From assembly GCF_002150685.1 (NCBI RefSeq), contig NZ_MSSW01000032.1, forward strand, positions 1 through 64,000: DNA of 64,000 nucleotides. The letters run 5' to 3'. The position numbers were made by a program, and so were the translations under genes. Positions 24,322 to 33,350 of the stretch are shown in pieces; position 1 is the stretch's first letter; each line of letters begins with the position of its first letter. The notes beneath the pieces are model-generated. The model did not search any database, had not been told where the DNA came from, and saw only the letters and a list, made by a program, of their open reading frames with translations. Source of the DNA: Algoriphagus antarcticus. Lineage in GTDB: Bacteria; Bacteroidota; Bacteroidia; Cytophagales; Cyclobacteriaceae.

Positions 24322-26094
24322 CTAGATCGCCATGGTCTTGAGTTGCATCTGATGCAATTGGGTATATAAACCGCCTAATTCCAACAAAGAATCATGCGTT
24401 CCAGTCTCTACGATTTCGCCTTTGTGTAGGACAATGATTTTGTCTGCTCTCTGGATGGTGGATAGTCTATGGGCAATCACAATGGAAGTTCTTCCAGTCA
24501 TCATCGTTTCTATAGATTCTTGGATCAATTCCTCCGTTTCGGTATCCACAGAGGAAGTTGCTTCATCCAAAATGATTATTTCAGGATTGTAAACCATCGC
24601 TCGGACAAAAGAAATCAGCTGTCTTTGGCCTACAGAAAGTGTAGCCCCACGCTCCATCACGTTGTAGTCAAGCCCACCCGGGAGACGTTCAATAAAGGTT
24701 TTTGCACCAGCTAGCTCTGCTGCATACATCACTTGCTCACGGGTAATGTCTGGATTACCTAACGTGATATTGTAGAAAATTGTATTGGAAAAAAGGAAAA
24801 CATCCTGAAGAACTACGCCAATATGCTGGCGCAACGTATCAAGTTCAAATTCTCGGATATCATGACCGTCGATTGTAATGTGTCCCTTGCTGATTTCGTA
24901 GAATCGTGTAATCAAATTAATAATGGAAGATTTGCCCGCGCCGGTTGCACCTACTAGCGCCACTGTCTGGCCAGATTCTACTTCAAAACTGATGTCTTTG
25001 AGCACATAATCTTCGTCCACATAGGCAAACCAGACGTTTTCTACTTTGATATTTCCTTTGACTTTGGTGGGTTTATAATCACCTTCATTCGCGATATGCT
25101 CTTTGCTCTCAAGAAGTTTGAAAATACGGGAAGAGCTTACCACGCCCATTTGTAGTGTATTGAATCTATCTGCAATCTGTCGTATTGGTCTAAAGAAGAG
25201 TTGCAAATACATAATGAAAGAAATCAGCACACCAATCTCAATCTCCATTCCTAATACACCCACCGCACCATACCAAACCACCAAACCAATTCCAATTGCT
25301 TGGATGATTTCAGCTACCGGGAAATAAATAGAATAGTACAATACTGAGCGTATGTGAGCTCTTCTGTGCTCTTTATTTATTGCTTTGAATTTTTCAAATT
25401 CCCGCTCTTCACGATTAAAGATCTGTACGATGTTCATACCTGTGATATGCTCCTGAAGAAAGGAATTCAAATTGGAAACGGCATTTCGTACATCATTGAA
25501 TGTCACTTTTATTTTTTCCTTAAATACATAAGTAGAAATAATCATCAGCGGCAAGGTGCATAAACTCACCAGCGTAAGCTTCCAATCGATGTAAAACATC
25601 ACGCCAAGGATAGTCACCAATTGTAAAAGATCGCCGATAATTGCTGCCAAACCTTCGGAGAACACATCCGCGAGCGTTTCTATATCAGAAATATTTCGGG
25701 TGACCAACCTTCCGATCGGCGTATTGTCAAAGAATTTTAAACGGAGCTTGAGAAGATGCTTATAAAGCTTAACTCGAATGTCTCGGATAATTACCTGACC
25801 AATCCAGCCTGAATAAAAGGTATGTGCCCACTGTACAAAAGCCTGAACAATCATCAGCCCAACTAGCAGGTAAATGATTTTCAAAAGCCCGGCACTATCA
25901 CCCACAGCTATATAATCATCTATCGCTATCTGAATGAAATATGGCCGGGTCGGAGCCAAAATAGCAAGAGCGATAGTAAGAAAGATCAGAAAATAGAACT
26001 GAGGCTTGTAAGGTTTTACAAAGCCATAGAGTTGCTTGAGTACTTTCGAATCGACGATTTCGCCGGAGGAGGATTTTTCTTGTTCTAAGCTCAA
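24322..26094 (-). CDS. ABC exporter, fused permease and ATPase (MsbA-like)
   Basis: A 590-residue half-transporter with six membrane helices (about 30-310) and an ATPase domain with Walker A GATGAGKSS, signature LSVGQRQ (a variant of LSGGQ), Walker B IIILDEATS and the switch His in IVIAHRLST. It forms a homodimer that exports lipid or drug-like substrates. No ATG is available in frame after the truA stop, so it probably starts at TTG 26094, 6 bases past truA. The signature motif with Val in place of Gly is a small oddity. Confidence 0.93.
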   Translation of the reverse strand: MSLEQEKSSSGEIVDSKVLKQLYGFVKPYKPQFYFLIFLTIALAILAPTRPYFIQIAIDDYIAVGDSAGLLKIIYLLVGLMIVQAFVQWAHTFYSGWIGQVIIRDIRVKLYKHLLKLRLKFFDNTPIGRLVTRNISDIETLADVFSEGLAAIIGDLLQLVTILGVMFYIDWKLTLVSLCTLPLMIISTYVFKEKIKVTFNDVRNAVSNLNSFLQEHITGMNIVQIFNREEREFEKFKAINKEHRRAHIRSVLYYSIYFPVAEIIQAIGIGLVVWYGAVGVLGMEIEIGVLISFIMYLQLFFRPIRQIADRFNTLQMGVVSSSRIFKLLESKEHIANEGDYKPTKVKGNIKVENVWFAYVDEDYVLKDISFEVESGQTVALVGATGAGKSSIINLITRFYEISKGHITIDGHDIREFELDTLRQHIGVVLQDVFLFSNTIFYNITLGNPDITREQVMYAAELAGAKTFIERLPGGLDYNVMERGATLSVGQRQLISFVRAMVYNPEIIILDEATSSVDTETEELIQESIETMMTGRTSIVIAHRLSTIQRADKIIVLHKGEIVETGTHDSLLELGGLYTQLHQMQLKTMAI

Positions 26095-26100
26095 GGTAAA

Positions 26101-26859
26101 CTAGTCTAAATAAATGTCTTCTGAATATTCAATTCTGCTGAAAAACAGGCCGCTTGCAGGAGCTGATTTCCCCGCTTTCTTCCGATTGCGTGATTCTATG
26201 ATTTGATGCATTTCCTCGGGTTCTATTTTCCCCAAGCCAATAGCAACAAGCGTTCCTACGATTGCCCTTACCATTCCACGCAAAAATCGGTTCGCAGTTA
26301 TATGAAATTGCAATTCACCGTCTTTTTGTTCCCAATGAGCCGATTTTATTTCACAACGAAAATGTTTTACCGCTGTGTGCACTTTGCTGAAGCACTCAAA
26401 GTCATTGTGTTCCAATAAGATTTTCGCCGCCTTATTCATTCTACCTATTTCTGGATTGAAGTAATGTCTCCAGACAAAGTCTTCGATAAAAGGGCTTTTT
26501 TGCAAAATCAACCGATAAGTGTAAGATCTGTTTTTGGCACTAAATCTAGCATGCGCATCGGCTTTGACTTCACGAATAGAGTTGATGGCTATGTCTTTTG
26601 GCAAAATACCATTGATCGCCCTAAGAAATTTGTCTCTATCTATTTCCTGTTCAGTCTCAAAATGGCAAACCTGCATACTTGCATGCACTCCTGTGTCAGT
26701 GCGTCCACTGCCCATCACAGAGATTGGATTTCTGAAGTAAGTAGAAAGTCCAGTTTCAAGGGCTTCCTGAACGGTATATGCATTTTCCTGGATTTGCCAG
26801 CCATGATAGCGCGTGCCTTTATAGCTTATATCCAAGAAATATCGTTTGCTCTCACTCAT
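26101..26859 (-). CDS. truA: tRNA pseudouridine(38-40) synthase
   Basis: A 252-residue TruA. The catalytic Asp lies in GSGRTDTGVHASMQV, preceded by YHGWQIQENAYTVQEALE, and the C-terminal FLRGMVRAIVGTLVAIG segment is diagnostic. It modifies uridines 38-40 of the anticodon arm. A TATCTTTG box lies 7 bases before the ATG, so the mRNA is probably leaderless. The ABC exporter follows by 6 bases. Confidence 0.96.
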   Translation of the reverse strand: MSESKRYFLDISYKGTRYHGWQIQENAYTVQEALETGLSTYFRNPISVMGSGRTDTGVHASMQVCHFETEQEIDRDKFLRAINGILPKDIAINSIREVKADAHARFSAKNRSYTYRLILQKSPFIEDFVWRHYFNPEIGRMNKAAKILLEHNDFECFSKVHTAVKHFRCEIKSAHWEQKDGELQFHITANRFLRGMVRAIVGTLVAIGLGKIEPEEMHQIIESRNRKKAGKSAPASGLFFSRIEYSEDIYLD

Positions 26860-26866
26860 ACGGCTG

Positions 26867-26874
26867 CAAAGATA
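26867..26874 (-). promoter_or_regulatory. -7 box abutting the truA start
   Basis: TATCTTTG on the minus strand matches TAnnTTTG exactly, 7 bases before the ATG. Confidence 0.5.
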
Positions 26875-26962
26875 CTATTCCCAATCAATTCACGGTGAGT
26901 AAACATGCATTCCTTGGTAATGAAGTCATAAGACCTTTTCTTTGCCAAAAAATTAGAAAGAA

Positions 26963-27439
26963 ATGATCCAGCGCTTACAATCAGTTTTCCTTTTCCTAGT
27001 GGCTGTTGCCATGGGATTGACTTTGGGCTTAGACCTTTGGGTACAAGTAGTAGCAGATTCTGGCGAAATCTGGAAGCTCAATGCTTTATTCATGAACCAG
27101 GTTGACGCTTCAGGCGAAATACTTCAGTCTTCTTCTAATTGGTATATCGCAGCTTTGGCTTCATTTGCAGGCCTTTTGGCTATTATTTCGATCTTTCAAT
27201 ATAGAAATCTTGGCAGACAGATGATGATCAATATGGTCAATTCCCTGTTGATGGTAGCATTGGTAGCTATTGTATTTTTAACCACAAAAGGAGTAAATAC
27301 GGAAATGGCTGCTGCCGACAATGGTGAGTATCAAATTGGCTTTTGGGCGATTTTGGCAGCGATGGTGTGTAATATGCTTGCCAATAGATTTATCAGAAAA
27401 GATGTGGCTTTGCTTAAATCTGTGGATAGAATTAGATAA
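26963..27439 (+). CDS. DUF4293 domain membrane protein
   Basis: A 158-residue inner-membrane protein of four helices (about 5-25, 53-70, 80-98 and 120-137). The MIQRLQSVFLFL start is typical of DUF4293, a Bacteroidota-specific family of unknown function usually found near truA, as here. It is divergent from truA and is followed by a strong terminator. Confidence 0.88.
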   Translation: MIQRLQSVFLFLVAVAMGLTLGLDLWVQVVADSGEIWKLNALFMNQVDASGEILQSSSNWYIAALASFAGLLAIISIFQYRNLGRQMMINMVNSLLMVALVAIVFLTTKGVNTEMAAADNGEYQIGFWAILAAMVCNMLANRFIRKDVALLKSVDRIR

Positions 27440-27477
27440 GTTGAGCTAGAAGCAGGGAGACGGGAGACCGAAGTTTA

Positions 27478-27524
27478 CGTCATTGCGAGGAACGGCCTGC
27501 CCCGATGAGTCGGGGAAGCAATCT
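27478..27524 (+). repeat. Intergenic repeat, family D, copy 1
   Basis: A 47-base element beginning CGTCATTGCGAGGAA and ending GGGGAAGCAATCT. A diverged copy follows the terminator at 27612-27658. Elements of this kind are scattered between genes in many Bacteroidota. Confidence 0.75.
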
Positions 27525-27532
27525 AAATGGAT

Positions 27533-27577
27533 TACAAACAAATAAAGCCAGCTAATCGCTGGCTTTATTTGTTTGTA
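27533..27577. terminator. Long-stem terminator after the DUF4293 gene
   Basis: A perfect 20-bp stem (27533-27552 with 27558-27577) with a 5-base loop, set between the two family D repeats. It can end transcription from either side. Confidence 0.85.
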
Positions 27578-27611
27578 AAAGGAGTTTTTTTTAAGCGGCT
27601 CCTCCAGACCG

Positions 27612-27658
27612 CGTCATTGGTAGGAACAGCCTGTCTCGATAAGTAGGGGAAGCAATCT
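27612..27658 (+). repeat. Intergenic repeat, family D, copy 2
   Basis: The second, diverged copy of the element at 27478-27524, in the same orientation, ending just before the outer-membrane protein gene of the sigma-factor operon. Confidence 0.7.
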
Positions 27659-27673
27659 CATTCACGATTATTT

Positions 27674-28432
27674 TTACCAGAACCTTATCCCCACAGTTGG
27701 GTAAAAGGTTCTGAAATTCTCCGTGCTGATCACACCAACTTGGATGGAGATATTCTTGTTTACTGCACGCTTATAGAATGCTTGCATGGTCGTTCCGGAG
27801 AAAAGTAGGCTTTTGCTATCATTTACTAATAGTCCCACCCCAACCATGTTGGCACTGTTGGATTTCGGATCGCTTCGATCCCATCTATATTCAAGGTTTG
27901 CAAACCAATTGCTATTGACTTTGATATTTCCTTCGATCCTTTCAGGAAAGAAAACTTTGTTGGTGAAAGATGCTCCGATATCAAATTTCCGGAAATTGAA
28001 CATTATTCTTGCTCCGACTTCCGGTGTAAATTCACCTCCGGTATAGTCCATTCCAATCACCGCACTCAGTTCCAGTTGATCTACGTAAGGAAGATAGTCT
28101 CTTTCCAGATCTAGAATGACCGCATCTATTTTCGTTTGAGGATATTCCTCACTGAGGCGATAGACCAAGGTTTTGAATTCCGGGAATTTGGTGGTTTTCT
28201 TCAATACAGGACCAAATTTTTCTTTCAAATCACTTAGCTCATAGGCTGTTTTGTTAAAAAGTAGGAGTAGCTTGCCCTCATTTGGGAAGTCAAAAACCAG
28301 GGTATCGGTGACAGGAAAGTCCTCGTCGAGTTTTTCTAAGTAGCTGCCAAAGGGCTTATTTTCGATTTCCTGAGCCATTGCCAGCTGGCAAAAGAGCATG
28401 GCAATGCCAGTGAGAAGCGTAAATCTTTTCAT
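27674..28432 (-). CDS. Putative outer-membrane protein of the sigma-factor operon
   Basis: A 252-residue protein with a signal peptide (cut near AMAQE, residue 21), a helical and acidic N-terminal part to about 125, and a C-terminal half of alternating strands ending YPTVGIRFW with a terminal aromatic, as in outer-membrane barrels. It is the last gene of the operon sigma factor, anti-sigma, barrel (24-base gap from the anti-sigma gene). It may be the sensor or target of this envelope-stress circuit; that is inference. Confidence 0.7.
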   Translation of the reverse strand: MKRFTLLTGIAMLFCQLAMAQEIENKPFGSYLEKLDEDFPVTDTLVFDFPNEGKLLLLFNKTAYELSDLKEKFGPVLKKTTKFPEFKTLVYRLSEEYPQTKIDAVILDLERDYLPYVDQLELSAVIGMDYTGGEFTPEVGARIMFNFRKFDIGASFTNKVFFPERIEGNIKVNSNWFANLEYRWDRSDPKSNSANMVGVGLLVNDSKSLLFSGTTMQAFYKRAVNKNISIQVGVISTENFRTFYPTVGIRFW

Positions 28433-28456
28433 TTTTGGTGAGTTTTCGTATAAAGA

Positions 28457-29146
28457 TTAATTGTTTATTTCTATAGTGACTTGGCCGATATGATCGACTG
28501 AAGCTTGAGATGTTTGTCCCAATTCTAATTCTTGTTGCCCAAATTGAGTTTTTACCTGTATTCTAGGTTTGATTTTGCTCCAGGAAATACTGACTTGATG
28601 CAAGGTTTTTGCCACTTCCTTTTCAGGTGCAGGCGGGATATTCAGTTTCGAAATGAGTGTGTTTTCAACACTCAACTCTGCTAAAGTCAGCTTTGGGAAC
28701 TCAATAGGAGCACTCGTTTCCCTATTGATTGTTTGCTTTTGAGTCATCTTGGGTTCAGCCGTTTCTAAGGCAATTTGCTCGGGCTCTACAAAAGCTGGTT
28801 CCGTTTTGATGGCCTGATCTTCACCTATTGTGTTGAGTGCTGGAGCTTGTGTGATTACTTCAGTGATCAATGAAGTATCCACCTCTTTTTCCCCAAACTG
28901 CAAATAAGCAATCCCTGAAAGTGCCAGGATCAACATAATCGATGCTGCGGCCATTGCATATTTCCAAAAAGGAATCACTGGAGCCTTTTGATCAAGTTTA
29001 CTTTCGATATCGCTCCACAGATCAGCTTTCGGCATCTGCACGGGAAGATTGGCTGCATGAGCATTTACCTGCGAATCGAAATTCTTCCGCTGTTGAATCT
29101 TACTCCACAGATCTGGTTTTGGGCTATGTTCTGGAAGCTTTGTCAT
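28457..29146 (-). CDS. Membrane anti-sigma factor-like protein
   Basis: A 229-residue protein with a cytoplasmic N-terminal region of about 60 residues, one membrane helix (about 64-83) and a periplasmic tail. The N-terminal region contains a tandem motif, PKPDLWSKIQ and PKADLWSDIE, about 32 residues apart. No zinc-binding HxxxCxxC is present, so it is not a ZAS anti-sigma factor. The ATG overlaps the sigma gene stop by 4 bases, which supports the anti-sigma role. Confidence 0.75.
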   Translation of the reverse strand: MTKLPEHSPKPDLWSKIQQRKNFDSQVNAHAANLPVQMPKADLWSDIESKLDQKAPVIPFWKYAMAAASIMLILALSGIAYLQFGEKEVDTSLITEVITQAPALNTIGEDQAIKTEPAFVEPEQIALETAEPKMTQKQTINRETSAPIEFPKLTLAELSVENTLISKLNIPPAPEKEVAKTLHQVSISWSKIKPRIQVKTQFGQQELELGQTSQASVDHIGQVTIEINN

Positions 29147-29673
29147 GCCTGGAGTAGTTTAGTGATTCTTTTTTTTAGTAGAGATTTTGCGTAATGCAGC
29201 TGTGATTTGGAAGTGCTTTCGGCAATCCCCAGTAATTCCGCCGTCTCCTTGTGCGAGTAACCTTCTACCTCAATCAATAGAAATACCGCCCGGGCACCAT
29301 TCGGAAGACTTTGGATGGCCTGATCCAGCATCTCCGCATCAAACCAAGAATCAAAGTCCTCACTCGATTCTATTTCCACATCTTCGATCGGTTCGAAATG
29401 GATTTTCTTCCGGCTATGCAAAATCGCCTTTCGAATTGTGATTGTTTTCATCCAACCAATTAGTGCTTCTGAATGCTTCAGTGTGTGTATTTTTTGGAAA
29501 ATCTCCACATAAGAATCCTGCAATACGTCATTGGCTTCGTCCTCATCATTCATCACTCGATAACAAATCGAGAAAAGTATTCCTTTCGTCAATTCAAAAA
29601 GCTGAAACTGAGCAGACCTGTCGCCTTTGAGGACTTTTGATATCAGGTTTGTGTCTAGCTTTTGAGGACTCAT
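29143..29673 (-). CDS. ECF RNA polymerase sigma factor
   Basis: A 176-residue sigma-70 family protein with region 2 (DEANDVLQDSYVEIFQKIHTL, about 45-65 in two pieces) and region 4 (LPNGARAVFLLIEVEGYSHKE, the ETAELLGIAESTSKSQLHYA helix-turn-helix, about 120-165). There is no region 1 or 3. It overlaps the anti-sigma gene by 4 bases and probably directs transcription of its own operon when released. Confidence 0.93.
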   Translation of the reverse strand: MSPQKLDTNLISKVLKGDRSAQFQLFELTKGILFSICYRVMNDEDEANDVLQDSYVEIFQKIHTLKHSEALIGWMKTITIRKAILHSRKKIHFEPIEDVEIESSEDFDSWFDAEMLDQAIQSLPNGARAVFLLIEVEGYSHKETAELLGIAESTSKSQLHYAKSLLKKRITKLLQA

Positions 29674-29834
29674 AGAATTGGTTTGTATATAAAAGAGTTC
29701 AATTCATTGGAAAAGGTTGGAATGAGCACAAAAGTTTTTGACACACAGCTAGTCATTTTACAAATTCTTTTCGGGCTCCACCGAAATATTGGTAATTTCA
29801 AGCTCTACCTTTTGCAAGTATTAACAATCAACCT

Positions 29835-30935
29835 ATGAAACTCGAAACACTCGCCATACACGGAGGAAACATTGTCACTGATTCAGAAAAGCCAGTGGTT
29901 CAGCCGATCACGCTCAGTACGACTTTTGTTCATCAGCCTGAGTCTATGATCTATTCGAGGGCAAATAATCCGAATCGCCATGCGCTGGAGCAGCTGTTGG
30001 CTGGTTTGGAAAAAGGCGCTGATGCAGCAGCCTTCTCTTCTGGTAATGCGGCGGGGGTTGCGGTATTTCTGGCGTTAGAGCCAGGGTCACATATTATTGC
30101 TCCGGATGATATGTATCACGGGTTGAAAAATGCGATTCTTTCCATTTTCAAAGGAGTACTGGAAGCCACTTTTGTGGATATGACGGATTTGGAAAAGGTA
30201 GAAAATTCCTTCAAATCCAATACTAGGTTGGTGTGGGCAGAAACGCCCTCTAATCCTCTTTTGAAGATTACAGATATCAGTGCTGTCGCAAAATTGGCTA
30301 AGGAAAAAGGAGTACTGCTAGCCTGTGACAATACATTTGCGACACCTGTTTTCCAGAATCCAATTGAATTGGGGGCGGATATCGTCATGCATTCCAGTAC
30401 CAAGTATTTTGGGGGACACTCGGATATTTTGGGAGGAGCTTTGATTACCAAAGAAGCAGATGAATTCTGGGAGAGAGTAAAAAATGTGCAAATTGGTGGA
30501 GGTGCAGTGCCATCACCAATGGATTGTTATTATCTGTGTAGAAGTATCAAAACTTTGCCTTATCGCATGAAAGGTCATGCTGAGCACGCGGTCGTTTTGG
30601 CTAATTTTTTATCAACTCATGATGCTGTAGAAAAGGTTTATTATCCAGGCTTGAAAACTCATCCTGGACATATGATTGCAGCCAATCAGATGACAGGCTT
30701 TGGAGGAGTATTGTCATTTCAGGTAAAAGGGGATGCAAAAGATGCGGATCGTGTGATTTCCAAACTTAAGTATTTCACCAATGCAACTAGCCTAGGAGGG
30801 GTGGAAAGTTTGATCGAGCGCAGAGCAGCATCAGAAGGCCCAGATACTTTGACTCCACAAAATTTAATCCGAGTGTCGGTAGGATTGGAGCATTTGTATG
30901 ATTTGCTGGAAGACATGGAGCAGGCGCTGCGCTAA
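29835..30935 (+). CDS. Cystathionine gamma-synthase/lyase family PLP enzyme
   Basis: A 366-residue trans-sulfuration enzyme, with MKLETLAIHGG at the start, the YSRANNPNRHALE segment, LACDNTFATPVFQNP with the PLP Asp, and the Schiff-base lysine in HSSTKYFGGHSDILGG. The family includes gamma-synthases, lyases and methionine gamma-lyases, which cannot be told apart reliably from sequence; SLGGVESLIERRA is common to lyase and synthase forms. It stands alone, with the sigma operon divergent upstream. Confidence 0.9.
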   Translation: MKLETLAIHGGNIVTDSEKPVVQPITLSTTFVHQPESMIYSRANNPNRHALEQLLAGLEKGADAAAFSSGNAAGVAVFLALEPGSHIIAPDDMYHGLKNAILSIFKGVLEATFVDMTDLEKVENSFKSNTRLVWAETPSNPLLKITDISAVAKLAKEKGVLLACDNTFATPVFQNPIELGADIVMHSSTKYFGGHSDILGGALITKEADEFWERVKNVQIGGGAVPSPMDCYYLCRSIKTLPYRMKGHAEHAVVLANFLSTHDAVEKVYYPGLKTHPGHMIAANQMTGFGGVLSFQVKGDAKDADRVISKLKYFTNATSLGGVESLIERRAASEGPDTLTPQNLIRVSVGLEHLYDLLEDMEQALR

Positions 30936-30981
30936 GCGAAATAATCTCATCCTAAAATATAATTTTAAGAGCAGGCCTATA

Positions 30982-31641
30982 TTATTGGAGCGTATTGGTT
31001 ATGAATGAATTTGCCCAAGCTATTCTATTCTTACCTACACCTTCACTAGTCTCTATTCGCAATGACTTTAATTTGGCGGCGCATGATTCAGGATCAAAGC
31101 CCAAAAAGCGGAGCAAAGCAAAGGAGATCATACCGGTGCGGTGAATTCCAGCGGAGCAATGAAGGTAGATTTTTCCTTCATTTTCTAGTATTTCCTTTAT
31201 TTCTTCAAAAACCATTTTGAGCTCTGCGTAGCGATCCAAGTCTGGGTTTCTGGCAGATTCCATAGGGAACCATAGCCAATTCAATCCGGCATTTTTGGTG
31301 AGTTTTCCGATGGCTCGACAGTTTTCCTTCTCAGAAAGAAGTGTGAAAATATGTGTCGCCGCTTGCATTTTGAGATCAGAAACTAATTTAATACTTGGTC
31401 GATGACCGATCGATAAACTACCACCTCCAAGTTGTATCCATTCAACAAGCTCCATCTGGGCGATCATTTTTTGAAAGCTTTTTATTTTGCCAATGTAAGG
31501 ACCAAGGGTCTTGCTTAAATCAGGAGTGGTTTGAATTGCTTGTTGCACATCCATAAGTAAGTTATCCATGGAGTTTATGTTCTCGTGAGGACCTTGAAAA
31601 AAGTGTTCAACTCGTGAGATCAGATTTTCGGGCTCAGCCAT
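30982..31641 (-). CDS. Tyrosine/dual-specificity phosphatase-like protein
   Basis: A 219-residue protein with the CX5R phosphatase loop HCSAGIHRTGM (Cys162, Arg168) and a following helix ISFALLRFLG. A general-acid Asp is likely near 134-136 (NPDLDRY). The N-terminal 90 residues have no match I recognise. It is cytoplasmic, with no signal peptide. It resembles the atypical phosphatases that act on proteins or phosphoinositide-like substrates; the real target is unknown. The neighbours give no hint. Confidence 0.85.
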   Translation of the reverse strand: MAEPENLISRVEHFFQGPHENINSMDNLLMDVQQAIQTTPDLSKTLGPYIGKIKSFQKMIAQMELVEWIQLGGGSLSIGHRPSIKLVSDLKMQAATHIFTLLSEKENCRAIGKLTKNAGLNWLWFPMESARNPDLDRYAELKMVFEEIKEILENEGKIYLHCSAGIHRTGMISFALLRFLGFDPESCAAKLKSLRIETSEGVGKNRIAWANSFITNTLQ

Positions 31642-31789
31642 ATGCTTATTAATTATGATTTAAGAACCACATTTTGACCATAACGCTATATTCTTTTCGA
31701 GCTTTAGCACAATTCACTAATTAGTTAAAGTTCAAAAAAAGCAAATTGGCCGGTATAGAAAAATGGCAAAATTCTTTTGTAGGTAACTC

Positions 31790-32524
31790 TTATTGATACC
31801 AATTTCTAAGTCTAACCTCCACTTTTGGAGCAGCTTCGTTTACCAGCGTTTTAAATTTTTCGACATCACTTAATCCGTTCGTTCCTCTGTAATGATAGGG
31901 ATATACGATCGCTGGTTTAAACTCCGCAACAGCACTTGCTGCTTGATCCACTTCCATAGTGTAAGGCAGGTTCATGCAAACAAAAGCCACATCAATTTTC
32001 TTCAAAGAGCGCATTTCTGGGATGTCTTCAGTATCACCAGAAATATAAACTTGCTTTCCACCTAAGGAGATAATGTAGCCATTTCCACGTCCTTTGGTAT
32101 GAGGGGAATCCGCACTTTCAGGTAGATTATACATCGGGATCGCTTCGATCTTCATTCCATTGAAAGTTTTGGATTCGCCATTTCCAATGATTTCAACCGC
32201 TTTTCCTATACCTGCAGTAAGTTTGTCAGCTACAGCTTGTGGTACGATGATAATGGCTGCAGATAGGTCAAGACCATCCAAGGTTTCCTGATTGTGATGA
32301 TCACCATGGATATCAGTGATGAGAATCATAGTCGGTTTTTTCTGTCCTTTGAAAGAATCAGCACCTCCATAAGGATCCACGTAAATAACTTGGTCATTAT
32401 GTTCTAAAACCAGCGTTCCGTGTGTAATTGGATTGATGGTGATATCGCCATTTTTGGCAGGAATTTTATCCTGTGAAAATGCGCTGAATGAGATGAATAG
32501 AATGAGTAAAGTGAAATATTTCAT
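31790..32524 (-). CDS. Secreted metallo-beta-lactamase fold hydrolase
   Basis: A 244-residue MBL-fold protein with a signal peptide (cut near AFSQ, about residue 17), the metal motif TDIHGDHH at about 90-97, YISGDTED with a metal Asp, and a late His in VYPYHYRG. It is of the UlaG/UPF0173-like branch, usually hydrolases of phosphoesters or lactones. It is exported to the periplasm, which sets it apart from the cytoplasmic members. The substrate is unknown. Confidence 0.87.
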   Translation of the reverse strand: MKYFTLLILFISFSAFSQDKIPAKNGDITINPITHGTLVLEHNDQVIYVDPYGGADSFKGQKKPTMILITDIHGDHHNQETLDGLDLSAAIIIVPQAVADKLTAGIGKAVEIIGNGESKTFNGMKIEAIPMYNLPESADSPHTKGRGNGYIISLGGKQVYISGDTEDIPEMRSLKKIDVAFVCMNLPYTMEVDQAASAVAEFKPAIVYPYHYRGTNGLSDVEKFKTLVNEAAPKVEVRLRNWYQ

Positions 32525-32595
32525 AGTCGCAAAGTGATCGTTTATTTTATTGAATAGTATATTGAAAAGGAGAGGCGATGTGAAATTGAATCGAA

Positions 32596-33042
32596 TTACC
32601 CAAAATACCCAATTCCTTTTGCCATCAAGCCAGCAAGAAGAGGAATGATAACTAATATGACGAGTTCTAACCTTAGAAGCATAAAGATTGTTTTTGGGAT
32701 TTGAATAATGTCCAAAGGATTACCTTTCGCATTTCTGATAAAAAATACCGTCGGGTAAATGGATAAAATCCCAATTGTAGCAAAAAGTGTGATTTTGATA
32801 TGGAAGATGAAATTCTGTGAATAAAACTCTGCAGGCTTTCCATAGCTTCCAAGCCATAGCGTGAGACCAACCCCTAACAGCGTCAAGGCTCCCATTCCGT
32901 AAAGCCCGTCTATTGCGGCAATTCGCTTTATTTCTATTCGTGTCAGCTCCTTTTTCAGCAAAAGATGCTCAGCAACCAATGAACCCACAATTGCAAAAAT
33001 GCTGATAAAATGAAGGTAGCGAAGTAGGATTTCGGTGGTCAT
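32596..33042 (-). CDS. DUF2214-like membrane protein
   Basis: A 148-residue inner-membrane protein with four helices (about 6-25, 45-65, 76-97 and 120-140). The start MTTEILLRYLHFISIF fits the family; in-frame codons upstream to 33108 lie inside an intergenic repeat and are not coding. It has the length and helix pattern of the DUF2214 family, whose function is unknown. A single-copy gene on its own. Confidence 0.7.
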   Translation of the reverse strand: MTTEILLRYLHFISIFAIVGSLVAEHLLLKKELTRIEIKRIAAIDGLYGMGALTLLGVGLTLWLGSYGKPAEFYSQNFIFHIKITLFATIGILSIYPTVFFIRNAKGNPLDIIQIPKTIFMLLRLELVILVIIPLLAGLMAKGIGYFG

Positions 33043-33052
33043 AAATGAGGGA

Positions 33053-33146
33053 TTAGCGCCGTAGCTAAAGGCACGGCATGGTTCACGATCGCTTAAAGTT
33101 CTACCCATAGTAGGTCCCTTAGTAGGTCCCTAACGGGACGATTCGC
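33053..33146 (-). repeat. Intergenic repeat, family A, copy 1
   Basis: Read on the minus strand this copy runs from a TTAGGGAC block through CTATGGGTAGAA to GCCGTGCCTTTAGCTACGGC. It matches copies at 33270-33350 and 47683-47767. Here it is inverted relative to copy 2, with about 120 bases between. Confidence 0.8.
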
Positions 33147-33269
33147 AGGGGTCATTATTTGCTCTGTGAAATTATGTTGTCTAAAATGTCTGCCAATAAA
33201 TATTTACGTTTTCGAGCAAACCGGAAAAATCTTTAGAAATATTTCGATTTTACTTTTTGTTACTGGCAA

Positions 33270-33350
33270 TTCGCCCCTTTAGGGACATGCTATGGGTAGA
33301 ATATATTTGAATAAATGTTTCCGCTGTGCCTTTAGGTACAGCCCTATTCA
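33270..33350 (+). repeat. Intergenic repeat, family A, copy 2
   Basis: The + strand copy contains CCTTTAGGGACATGCTATGG near 33276-33295 and GTGCCTTTAGGTACAG further on. Each copy has two short inverted hairpins (CCTTTAGG type) around a variable middle. The pair with copy 1 forms an inverted arrangement between the DUF2214 and comM genes. Confidence 0.8.

Noticed and set aside
33043-33108. N-terminal extension of the DUF2214-like protein
   Set aside because: These codons lie in intergenic repeat A and are not conserved in sequence style; the start at 33042 was used.
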